This document shows, piece by piece, positions 31,307 to 41,155 of a stretch of 42,469 nucleotides of DNA. Source of the DNA: Entrophospora sp. SA101 (taxonomy: Eukaryota; Glomeromycota; Glomeromycetes; Entrophosporales; Entrophosporaceae). Made by a program: the position numbers and the translations under genes. Below the pieces are notes generated by a model. The model did no database searches and was not told the DNA's origin. It worked only from the letters and a program-made list of their open reading frames with translations. The stretch is taken from positions 76,538 through 119,006 of the forward strand of contig CAUDNR010004412.1 of the NCBI GenBank assembly GCA_958430865.1, written 5' to 3'. Position 1 is the stretch's first letter. Each line of letters starts with the position of its first letter.

Positions 31307-32357
31307 TACAGCACACTTTCAGGAAAGCATATGCAATTGCTTCGGTGTATATGGATATTTCATAGAATCTATGTAATGTTGTCGAAAAGTATTATCCTTT
31401 CGATGCTGAAAAATAAAATGTGCCTCCTTTTCAGTTGTTGTGCAGTGAAAAACTTAGCCATATGTCATCAAATAGGTGATATTATTTTATGCTCATTAGG
31501 TATTCGTTATAAAGGATATTGTTCAAATATTGGTAGGACAATATTATTTAACCCTACCAAGATTAGTAATAAAATATATTAATTTGGAATTTTCTCCTAT
31601 TTTATTTTAATTTAGGAACAAAGGGTAGATTACGATTTTTTATTAAAGTTACAAAGTCTTATAATAGATTGGTGTATAGATGGAGTTATATTGCGTAATG
31701 TGTACAACCAAGCACTTGATCATCTAAAAAGCGAACGACCCGACCTTTCAGATAAATTTGTTAGAAGCCTTGGTCATGGAATTGGCACCGAGTTTCATGA
31801 ATCTGCATATGTATTAAATTCAAATAGCAATAAGGTTTTTAAAAATGGAATGGTATTGAATCTAATTGTTGGATTTCAAAATATAACAAATCCTAAAGCA
31901 AAAGATGATCAAACAAAAAACTATTCCATATGGATTATTGATACCGTCAAAATTTCAGATGATACGTGTCATTATATGACAGATGGAAATAGAAACCGTG
32001 ATGCTACCACTTTTTTCACTGAAGACAAAGAAGATGATGAGAATAAAAAATATACTACCACTTTATTCAAAGACGAAGAGTATAACAGATGCTACCACAG
32101 ACCAAGAGGATAAAAATGATAAAAATCCAGCTAGTAATCCTCAAATAAGAAATTGTGCAGAATTTAGAAGTGAGGATAAAGGTGAAGATGATATTTTTAA
32201 TGAGACGAAAAGAGCATCAAGCTGAATTAGCAAGACAGAAACAAACTGATGGCTTGGCTTGCCTTCTCGAGGGAAAAAGAGACAATATGATTGAGGTACA
32301 TGAACAAATAGTTAAACTCAAGAAAAACTCGACTAAAAAAGAAGCAGAACATATACT
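30980..32357. repeat. Right copy of the 1.37-kb duplicated block
   Basis: This is the partner of 19747-21113. Here both component genes run on beyond the block edges: the RING-like gene down to 30822 and SPT16 up to 32831. The right copy is therefore closer to the source arrangement than the left one. Confidence 0.93.
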
Positions 32358-32831
32358 AGCAGATGTTTTGTGAGGCCAGAATTGGAGGGGAAAAAAGTAC
32401 CTGGTGACTTGCAGATTCATAAAAATGGCATTCGTCATTCAAACCAGAAAATAGACATGCTATATAGCAATATTAAACATTTATTTTTCCAACCTTGTGA
32501 CTACGAGTTGATTGTAATTTTGCACATACATTTAATCAATCCAATTATCTTTGGAAAGGAAAAGGCCAAGTATGTTGATGAAGAAGAGGTTGGTTCAGAG
32601 CTAAAGGAGCATAGAAGGCAATTCTTGTTAAATAAAAGTTTTAAAGGTTTTGCCAATAAAATTGCAGGGCCCAACAATGAAAAAGTACATGTGGGTGTTC
32701 CTTTTAGAGATATTGGATTCTTCGGTTTTCCATTTAAAACCAATGTATTATTACAACCAACAACTGATTGTCTTGTTAGAACTATAAAATCAACATTGAA
32801 CAATTCCTTTCATTTTCCCATAGTTCCTTGA
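31435..32831 (+). pseudogene. SPT16: SPT16 fragment (FACT subunit), right and longer copy
   Basis: It repeats the left copy through the peptidase-like domain, including the intron at 31562-31615 with the AT donor. It then continues past the block edge after one frame change at about 32365 (a T missing or lost in TTTTG). The middle domain follows: VRPELEGKKVPGDLQIHKNG, QKIDMLYSNIKHLFFQPCDY, ELIVILHIHLINPIIFGKEK, VPFRDIGFFGFPFKTNVLLQ and PTTDCLVR, then unrelated sequence and stop at 32831. Compared with full SPT16 it lacks the N-terminal lobe, about 150 residues between the peptidase-like and middle domains, part of the middle domain, and the acidic C-terminus. It stops 200 bp before the RBM17 start. 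It is not functional as FACT. Confidence 0.87.
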
Positions 32832-33028
32832 AAATCATTTCCAAAAAGTAAAACAATATTGAACACCAGATTGGGGGTGTGACCAATTTATTCACAGATC
32901 AGCAAGAATTGTTGAATAAAAATAAAACTCTGCAATTATTTTTTTCTTATTGAAAAAATCTTCATTTAGAAAAAATCGTGTAACATATATATATTTTAAT
33001 ATTTTACAACCAAATCTTGTAAAAAAAA

Positions 33029-35410
33029 ATGTCATTATATGGAGATTTACCACCACCTACTCACACTTCTGAAAAAGAAGAAACAACAGAACAACAATCA
33101 ACTTTAGAAACCACGCTACAAAATGATAAAACAACAACCAAACCAAGTAAAAAACCTGCTCTTCCAGGTACAAACAGATCTGCAATTGCCGAAAAAATAA
33201 AAAAATAAAAAATAAAACAACCCATTTTTTTAAAAAATGCAGATCTGTTTCAAGCATATTTTCTTGATCATTATTCTTCTAATAATAGCATATCAAAACT
33301 TGAAGAATAAAGTACTTACCTTGAATAAATAAAATTTCCTGAAATGAAAAAACTTGTGTGTTGATGTCAGCGGGTTGGACTCCTCGATTTGTTCCTATAA
33401 TTCAACGGAAACCTGTTATTCAAGCTAAACCAAAACTTGTACCTCGAGCTGCTACCGCTGCTACTACCACTACTACTACTGTTGTTTCTTCTTCCTCTCC
33501 GCCGCCGCCACTACCACCGCCTTCTTCTTCTTCTTCCTCATCTACTCAAAACAATGCAACTACTTCTACAACATCAGCAACACTTCCAGCAGTAGCAGTA
33601 GCATCAACAGCAGCAGCAACAGCTGAACCATTAACAGCAGAAGAAGAAAAAAATTCTCCTGTAGCAAAGCAAGCTACGACGTCAGATGTCTATAATGAAT
33701 ATAAAACTGTTTCAAATATCATGAGAAATCAACGTAATCTTTTTGATAAAGTTAGTATAATTAAATAATTATCAATTATTTTAAATAAATTATTTATTCA
33801 TCTATTTATTATCTATAGAGGAAATTAGGAAAAGGCACGAAAAAACAATTGCCACCACCGTTATCTTTAGATGATGATTATGATCCTACAAGACCTAATG
33901 ATTATGAAGAATATAAGGAGATGGAAAAAAAATCTAAAGAAAATGAAACAGTCCATCATCGTCAGGATAATTTTAAAAAAAGACAAAGATCAATAAGTCC
34001 TTCTTCCGATCATAGAAGAAGATCATCCCCTTGTAAGTTTTGCTAAAAAAGTTAATCGTTTGATTATCTTGATTAATCAATTAAACAAAGTAAAATTTAA
34101 TTCAATCTAATAATTAATATTATTTATATTATATTTATTAAGATTCTTATCCACCTCCATCAAAGCCGTTGTATTCATCACCATCACCACCACAATCGTC
34201 TTCCTCTAAGAATAGTGATGAACATGTTGCACAATTGCCACCACCACCAGCACCAATAAAATCTGCACCATCACCACCAACAGCGAAACTTGATTTGGAT
34301 ATTTCTGGTGAAGAAGCATTTTTAAGAAGAGCAAAATTAAGTAACTCTGCTGCTGTTGTTAATGAGTCAGCTTCAAAGTATATAAAGCAACTATATTTAC
34401 TATAGTTATATTTAATTGATAACATCAAGAATATACACATTTATATATACTGAATAATTTTATGATTTAATTTTTCTTTAGATCACCTGAAATAAAGCCT
34501 ACAAATACATCTGGTTCTGGCGAGCATTTTGCCCATAGATTACTTGCAAAATATGGTTGGCAGGAAGGACAAGGTAAATATTTTTTATTAATAGGTTAGC
34601 ATGTGTTTCCTTAGTAATAATATCAATAATAACATAATGATATATTTACCTTATTATAGGTCTTGGAAAGAATGAACAAGGAATTAATGTTCCATTGATG
34701 GTGAAAAAAACTGATGTTCGATCAGGAATTATAATCAACAATTCATCAAATATTAACAATCCTGGTCAGAATATTTTTATTAACATTTATATATATTTGG
34801 GTGGTTTAATTTAATTTAATTAAAGCTTGATCTGATCTAAAACCAATAGTTCAAGTAGGCAATGAACTTATCCAGAAGGCAATCCAAAATATAGAGACAC
34901 CTTCGAGAGTTATTTTACTTAGAAACATGGTATATATACACACACACACACAATATAAATGTTTAAAAATTTTTTAGTAAAAAAAATTTTTAATTAATAG
35001 AAACTAAATTTTTTTTATCTAATATATGATATGTTTCAAGGTTGGTCCTGGTCAAGTTGATGATACATTGCAAGAAGAAACAGCAGATGAATGTAATGAA
35101 AAATATGGGACAGTTGAACGTTGTCTTATATTTGAGGTAAATGATATTTATATTACATATTATTTATTATAATATAGTAGAAATTAACAAAAAAATGATG
35201 TTTTGATAGGTTCCTAATGGTAAATTACCTGATAATCAGGCCGTAAGAATATTTGTAAAATTTGTTGATATAGAAGCAGCAATTAAAGCCAAAAAAGATT
35301 TGAATGGCAGATTTTTTGGTGGTCGATCAGTTTCTGCGAAATATTTTGATGAAGCAAGATTTGATAAATTAGATCTTGCTCCCACTCCAGCAGAATTAGA
35401 TAATTGGTGA
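33029..35410 (+). CDS. RBM17: RBM17/SPF45 splicing factor, nine exons
   Basis: Proposed exons are 33029-33167, 33371-33750, 33819-34032, 34143-34377, 34482-34573, 34660-34764, 34850-34929, 35041-35136 and 35210-35410. All have GT-AG introns, all join in phase, and they give 513 residues. The start MSLYGDLPPP matches the SPF45 N-terminus. Residues 70-150 are low complexity (Ala, Thr, Ser, Pro). DEYDP-type sequence appears as DDDYDPTRPNDYEEYKE. A G-patch lies at about 335-375 (HRLLAKYGWQEGQGLGKNEQ). A C-terminal RRM of the UHM class lies at about 404-500 (VILLRNMVGPGQVDD to LNGRFFGGRSVSAKYFD), with the R-x-F element of UHM domains. SPF45 acts in 3' splice-site selection and binds ULM motifs of U2AF/SF3b1. 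The gene is intact and tail-to-tail with the next one. Confidence 0.93.
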
Positions 35411-35512
35411 TTTTAAACTTGGTTATATTTTTTTTTACATTGCATTTTAAATTTATTGTGTTATTTTACTATTGCTATATACCTTTATATTAATATATAT
35501 CTAAGAAATAAA

Positions 35513-36477
35513 TTAATAATAGTCTTCTTCATAATAGTCTTCTTCATAATTATGGACATCTTCATTGTCATTGTTATATTCATCTGATTCTGATTCTTCT
35601 GAAGAAGACATATCATCAAATCTGATAATAATTAAATAATTATAATATATTAAATCACATATATTTACTTATGTTCATTGAAGATATATATAAAGTAGAA
35701 CTAGATGAATGGAATCTTACCCTTTCTTGTTAATTTTCTTCTCGATCGTCATCTTATTAAACCTATCTGTTAATTTTTTAAATTTAACTTCCTCTTCGAT
35801 TTTTTTATGTTGTTGTTGTAATGTTATTGATTCTTCAATTGAAAGCATATTTGTTTTTTTTTCTTTAAAAAATTTTGATGGTGATTTTTTTATTTTATTA
35901 TTATTGTTATAATTATTATTAGTAATTGTGGTGGTGTTTTTATTATTATCGTTATTTATTGAAAATCTATTAAATTTTGATTCTAATTCATCAAATTCAT
36001 CAAATTCATCAATTGATTTATTATTACTATTACTATTACTATTACTATTACTATTACTATTACTATTACTATCACTATTATTGTTATTATTATTATTGCT
36101 GTTATTATTGTTATTGTTGTTATTTTCAAATTTTTTAATCAATTTCTTCAACTGTTCACTTGTTTCAACGATATTTTGACCTTTATCAGGAAGTCGTGCA
36201 ACTATATCTCTATATTTTTTTTTCCAATTTGGAGAAAAATAATTATTAATCAAGTGTTCAATTCATCATAAATCAAAAGGTCACTTGTTTTTCTTACAAT
36301 TGTGACAGTAGTCTATCATTCTTTTTTAATTTTTCATGTAGCTCTTTGAGAGAAAGTTTATTCAAATCTAGTATAATCAAATCAAAAAAAAATTTTTTTA
36401 AAAATTAAAATTTTCAAATAGTAGTAATAATAATTATATAAAATTTTGTTTATAATAAAAGTTTTACTTTGTTTCAT
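35513..36477 (-). CDS. GRINL1A/Gdown1 (POLR2M)-like protein, four exons
   Basis: Proposed exons are 36477-36468, 36367-36298, 36209-35721 and 35621-35513, with GT-AG introns, in phase, 225 residues. A ten-base first exon (MKQ plus one base) fits the frame. Exons 2 and 3 join as LNKLSLKELHEKLKKNDRLL, SQL and DIVARLPDKGQNIVETSEQL. The sequence LSLKELxxLL...LPDKGxKI is the hallmark of the GRINL1A family, which includes Gdown1, a subunit that associates with RNA polymerase II and competes with TFIIF. Next come an Asn/Ser tract (about 35 residues), a conserved-looking basic helix (KKIEEEVKFKKLTDRFNKMT) and an acidic tail rich in Asp, Glu and Tyr. The stop lies 102 bp from the RBM17 stop. The N-terminal motif is good evidence; the rest is weakly conserved. 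Confidence 0.66.
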
Positions 36478-37080
36478 AATTAATTTATTTATTTATTATT
36501 ATTACTATTTTCAAAACCAATTTCTAAAATTTCTAAGCTATCAAAGACGAAAAAAAGTTTGGATCATTACACAAAGTTACAAAATCGGATATGGTGCAGG
36601 AGCTAGTCCACTGCGCCACTACGCCAAAAATTTTTAGTTCACTGGTTCTCGAGTTCTATACTTTTTAGGAAAGTGACGATTATCACTATATAATAAAAAT
36701 TTTTTTAGGGAAAAAAAAAGATCAAGACATGTATTCCTTTGTAAATATTTTTTTTTATTGAATAATATAAAAATTATTCAATAATTTTATTTACTTGAAG
36801 GGTAGATTGAAAAAATGTATAAAATGGATTTAACCATCTTTCCTATAAAAACGTTAGATGATTATTGAGCTTATACATACATTAATAATTAAACAAATAT
36901 TATATATTTATTGACAAAAAATGAAATGATTGAAAAAAAAAATATTTATTTATGCAATTATGAGAAATGGGATAAGAGACAAATCAACAATATTTATTTT
37001 TTTTTTTATAAGAAATTAGAAAGAAGGTTCACATCTCCATTTAAGAATGCGATGATATCTGGAGTAAAATGTTCTTTTGT
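36478..37080. other. Spacer with a tRNA-like segment
   Basis: On the minus strand at about 36590-36632, GGCGTAGTGGCGCAGTGGAC followed by TAGCTCCTGC contains a perfect A-box-like TGGCGCAGTGG, followed about 60 nt on by a run of T. No convincing B box or cloverleaf closes, so this is at best a tRNA fragment or the head of a SINE. The open frame at 36911-37171 on the plus strand overlaps the last exon of the aminopeptidase gene and is a shadow. Confidence 0.3.
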
Positions 37081-39358
37081 TCAAGTCATAAATAGACACT
37101 TTTTATTTCTACTTAACCAAGATTTCTTGCAAATTTCAATAATTGACCTAGTTGGACAGCCTATAAAATAAACAATATATATAAATTTTTAAATGATTGT
37201 ATTGGTTTTTTTTTTATCAACTACTATTTCACCATTTTCATTTAAAAGCAATAAAAATAATAATAATAATAATAATAATGATAATCACTTGCCACTCATG
37301 CCTTTAATATTATAACCAGAATCATCTGTAGTAAGCATAACACTAGCTATATCAATATGTGCATACCTAATACAATTCAATTCATCTGCATCTTTAATTC
37401 TAATGCCACCAATTTCACTTTCATCATCATCATCATCATCAACCTCATCATTATCTTTTTTCACAATTAAATCTTTATATAATCCATTAACAAATTCTTT
37501 TAGAAAAGCAGCAGCAACACTTGACCCTCCATACCTATCACCACCAACATTAACCAAATCTGCTACACTTGATTTCTCCAGCCCTTTTTTATAAGCATCT
37601 TCCAATGGCATTCGCCAAAATCTATTGTTGGTTTTTTTACTAGAACTTGATAATTGTTGCCATAATACATTAGAATTGGTAAATACACCAGAATAAACAT
37701 TACCTAATGCCACACCCATTTCACCCATTAAGGTAGCCATATCAATTAAAGTATGAGGTTTGAAAGTTGAACTGGTGTAGTATAATGCATCAGCTAGAAT
37801 AAGACGACCTTCTGCATCAGTATCACCAACCTCGATAGATTTACCATTCATCGCTATTACAACATCACCAGGTTTAGTTGCATAACTCAAAGGCATATTT
37901 TTGCATAATGGAATTGTTGCTATGACATTAGTTGGTAATCTTAATTTTGCTATGTCATACAAAGATGCAGAAACGGCTGCACCTCCACCCATATCAGCCT
38001 TCATTTCTGACATGTTTGAAGATGGTTTCAATGAAATACCACCAGAATCAAACATGACTCCTTTTCTAACCAATGCTAATAATGACAATGGTGACTTGTC
38101 ACTGCCACCTTTATAATGCATCTCCAAAAATTTCAAAGGTTCATCAGATCCTTTGGAAACTGACAAAAATGATCCCATTTTTTTTCTTCCACCCAATCCT
38201 TATCACGAATGATTATCTCAACATTTGACAATCTGTTAAATTTTTATTGCACATATTCAGTAAAGTTTGTTGGGGTCATATAATTTGCTGGCGCTTCCAT
38301 TAGTGTACAAGCAAAATTCTGTGCTTCTGCATAAATCAAACCAGTTTCCCATGATAACTCTTTAAAATTATTGATGCCAGTTGTTGTTTCAGATGGTGAA
38401 AATGAAGTAGTTAGAGAAGAAGAATAGGATGATGATGATGATGATTTTGATCCAAGTGGTGTAATTGTTATCAGTGATTTTTGATTTTTAACAGATTTTA
38501 AAGTATTGTAATTATATAATCCAAGTATTGCTCCTTCAGCAGCACCTACAAATATATTAATTAATATTAAATTATGAATTACTTTATATTATTACACACA
38601 TCAATTTACCGTGTTCATTATTCATGACATCAACTAAAATATTTTTAGCGTTATTTTCTCTTAGACTGCAAACTCCAACAGCTGACTAAAATAAGCAAAT
38701 AGTAATAATGTACAGTAAGTAATGATTTAACGAGATATTCTGTTTAAAATCATAATAAATTATCATTTTATCATGATTGATAATTAACATTACCACATTT
38801 CTAGCAATTTCCAAAACCTCATATAACTCTTGATCATTACTAGGGTTTTTGAAATCTCTTCTTTTGCCCAATCCAACAATAGCAATTTTTTTAGGAAAAC
38901 TGTTACCACTGTCAACATCAACAGCAGCATCATCATCAATTTTATCAATTCCATACAACTATTTACATTCACCTAAATTTCCTTTACTACATCCATAATA
39001 TCCAAGTTTTTTTTTGATTGTTTGTTGAAATTTTTCAGAAAGTTTATTTGATCCAATAGTTTGACTTAACGTACCATCCTTGAATACATCTAGTACAATA
39101 CCATCAAATTTTGAAAAGTTCAGATTATTGTTGTTACTGCTGCCTCTAGAAACATTAGGATTGTCATTATTGTTGTTTGTGATTTTTGATGTTGTTGAAA
39201 AAGCTGTTAATTTAAAAGAAAAATGAAATGATTGATTGATTGATTTTCCTGAATTTCCTAATACCAATCTTGTATTTATTTGGTAATGATGTTGATGATG
39301 ATAAAAATTGTCTTTTAATTAATGATTGATTTAAGCTTGTGGATAATTGATAGTGCAT
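37081..39358 (-). pseudogene. LAP3: Leucine aminopeptidase (peptidase M17), three lesions
   Basis: This gene resembles cytosolic leucyl aminopeptidase, a two-metal enzyme removing N-terminal residues. Proposed exons are 39358-39265, 39203-38794, 38685-38610, 38545-37293 and 37160-37081, joining in phase. The last intron is GC-AG (GCAAGT) and restores the family C-terminus GMSGCPTRSIIEI. The catalytic domain is well kept: MEAPANYMTP, KMGSFLSVSKGSDEP, RKGVMFDSGGISLKPS, MKADMGGGAA and the M17 signature DTDAEGRLILADAL. Lesions are a TAG at 38959-38961 (LGECK-stop-LYGID), a TAA at 38244-38246 (TEYVQ-stop-KFNRL), and one missing base in an A8 run (38178-38185). The Ser/Asn-rich N-terminus could be a mitochondrial leader. 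An intact paralogue elsewhere, or sequence errors, must be considered. Confidence 0.88.
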
Positions 39359-39425
39359 ATTAAATTTTTTATATAGATACAATAGATCTTTTTTTATTTT
39401 AAACTGTCTTAAGGGTAGAGTGTAG

Positions 39426-40159
39426 GTAACACGAATTTCACTATGACACTGTTGATAAAAAAAATTACGTAACACTCCGAGTTGTTAGCCTCATACATGA
39501 GTATTCCAAAAACTAATTTTTGTGAGATGTTTACTATTGCAAAATCCTTTTTTAGAACCTATCCAATCGTATTGTGATAAAAATTTTGATGTCTTGTTAA
39601 AAGGTTCTTTTAAAAAAATCTTGTAAAGTCAAAAATAGTTTTCCCATCACTTATAAAACATATCAAACCTATAATAAATATAATAAATAGCCGTAACACA
39701 CACAATAATAATTGTAATAATATTTCTTTAGAATAAATAAAAGACTAATAATTTGTTAAAATCTTGTCCATTTCTTTGTAATAAATATAAATACCAAAAG
39801 AAAATTGCCTATTTTTAATCAAGGTAAGTGATATTAGTTTTATTCGTGTAATTTTGATCATTAAAACATTTAAAAATAGAATTTTTTAAAAACAACTATA
39901 GATGAGTTGAGGGATGGTAGTAGAAGTCAATAACAAGATAGCAATATATCTCCACCTACTCTACATACACTATTTGTTATATATACCTATTCTTCATGGA
40001 AGTTATATCAAATTTTCTTTTACTTTAAACAAAAACGTGGGAGTTTCCTGTAATTTTACTTGGTATTTTTGAAATAATTAATATAATTAATACGTTATTT
40101 TGTAATATAATTAACTAACATCACAATTTATTTATAAGTAAGGAACATGAGAAAATATA
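39426..40159. other. Interior of the 1.3-kb TIR element, left part
   Basis: No coding sequence is recognised. The upstream ATG-less extension of the aminopeptidase frame reaches to 39475 but reads through the TIR and is not taken as coding. Confidence 0.4.
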
Positions 40160-40275
40160 CAGTTCATTATAAGGTGTGTTTACTAAGATGTTCGTTATAG
40201 AGAGAAAATTAATTAAAAGGGAAGTTCATTATAGAGATTTTACTTAGTGTTCTTTATAGAGAGAGTGAAATGTAG
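40160..40275. mobile_element. Pogo-type MITE of the CTCTCTATAA family
   Basis: TACAGTTCATTATAAGG at the left and, inverted at the right, ACATTTCACTCTCTCTATAAAG with AACACTAAGTAAAATC. Pogo/Tigger MITEs commonly start CAGTTxAACCTCTCTATAA, which these ends follow. Internal sequence repeats the same words in both orientations (GTTCGTTATAGAGAG and GTTCATTATAGAG), so the element is largely palindromic. Confidence 0.65.
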
Positions 40276-40715
40276 CTTTATTTTTTTTTTTTTTGCTAAA
40301 GGATATCATAGAAGAAAAGGACAATGTTATATTAAATATTTAATATTAATTATCAGTCATTCTTTTACAAATAAAATAAAAATGATTTTTTCTATATATT
40401 ACTGTATATAATAATAATGTTATCATGCATGACTACACTAATATTTTTAATGATGCGCAGTCAAAAATTATCTACTGTATCATAGTAAATTTCATGTTAC
40501 CTACATTACCCATAACTTGTAGCTTGATTATTTATGGCCACAAAGGTTGTTGAAGCTAAATCAAAAGGATGTAATTATTTATTAAAAACTTGATCGTTTT
40601 AGAATTATTTTATTATTATAATTTATTTTAATGTGTGATATAAGAAAACGATCATCATTGTAAAAAATTTATCCTTTCAGTTGTTATGAAAAATCACATG
40701 ACTACACTCTACCCT

Positions 40716-41004
40716 TAAAAAGAAGTTTGTGAATTGAAATTCTATTTTGATCAACATTTGCAATTGTCACATTTACATTTTAGTAGAAGATCTTTGTGTT
40801 ACATATATAATAAAATTTGTTTGAATATAACTTTAAATTAAAGAGTTTTTTATATATTTTTCTTTTTTGCATGATGTACAAACATATGTATTCGAATTTA
40901 TTTATTTAAATTTTGTGATCTTACATATCCTTTGATACATAATAGTAAAGCTTTATATTAATATAATACTTATTGAAGAAATAAAATATGCATATTTGTA
41001 CATA
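40716..41004. other. Spacer between TIR element and MITEs
   Basis: AT-rich. No ORF or motif is recognised. Confidence 0.35.
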
Positions 41005-41155
41005 CAGTTTACCCTCTCTATAACAAACACTAAGTAAATCTCTATATAATTAATTTCTCCTTATAATCTTTAAACACAAATAAAAAGTAGATGGATTCTT
41101 ATTAATAATTTCTCACTTGCTACAGTTCACTCTCTCTATAATGAACCTTCCATAA
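41005..41155. mobile_element. Two further CTCTCTATAA-family MITE ends
   Basis: CAGTTTACCCTCTCTATAAC plus AAACACTAAGTAAATC begins at 41005 after TA. CAGTTCACTCTCTCTATAAT plus GAACCTTCC begins at 41123 after TA. Both run in the same direction and share the sequence of the right end of the MITE at 40160-40275. They are probably partial copies or one element inserted into another. Confidence 0.62.

Larger units (their letters stand above)
39412..40715. mobile_element. 1.3-kb non-autonomous TIR element
   Basis: AGGGTAGAGTGTAG at 39412-39425 is repeated perfectly and inverted at 40702-40715. Both ends are flanked by TA (39410-39411 and 40716-40717). There is no ORF of note inside. A pogo-type MITE lies within at about 40160-40275. 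The left end is only about 50 bp upstream of the proposed aminopeptidase start codon, so the element would separate that gene from its original promoter. Only 14 bp of TIR support it, so the pairing could be chance, though this is unlikely. Confidence 0.62.

Noticed and set aside
32217..32803. Minus-strand frames opposite SPT16
   Set aside because: The plus strand carries recognisable SPT16 sequence in this interval.
35928..36179. Poly-leucine plus-strand frame
   Set aside because: It is the antisense of the Asn/Ser tract of the GRINL1A-like gene.
37403..38116. Two plus-strand frames over the aminopeptidase
   Set aside because: Shadows of the M17 catalytic domain on the minus strand.
38946..38970. 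A tiny intron removing the TAG in the aminopeptidase gene
   Set aside because: A GTGAAT...TAG segment would be only 14 nt, and the longer alternatives with downstream AG sites break the reading phase. The family alignment needs no gap there.
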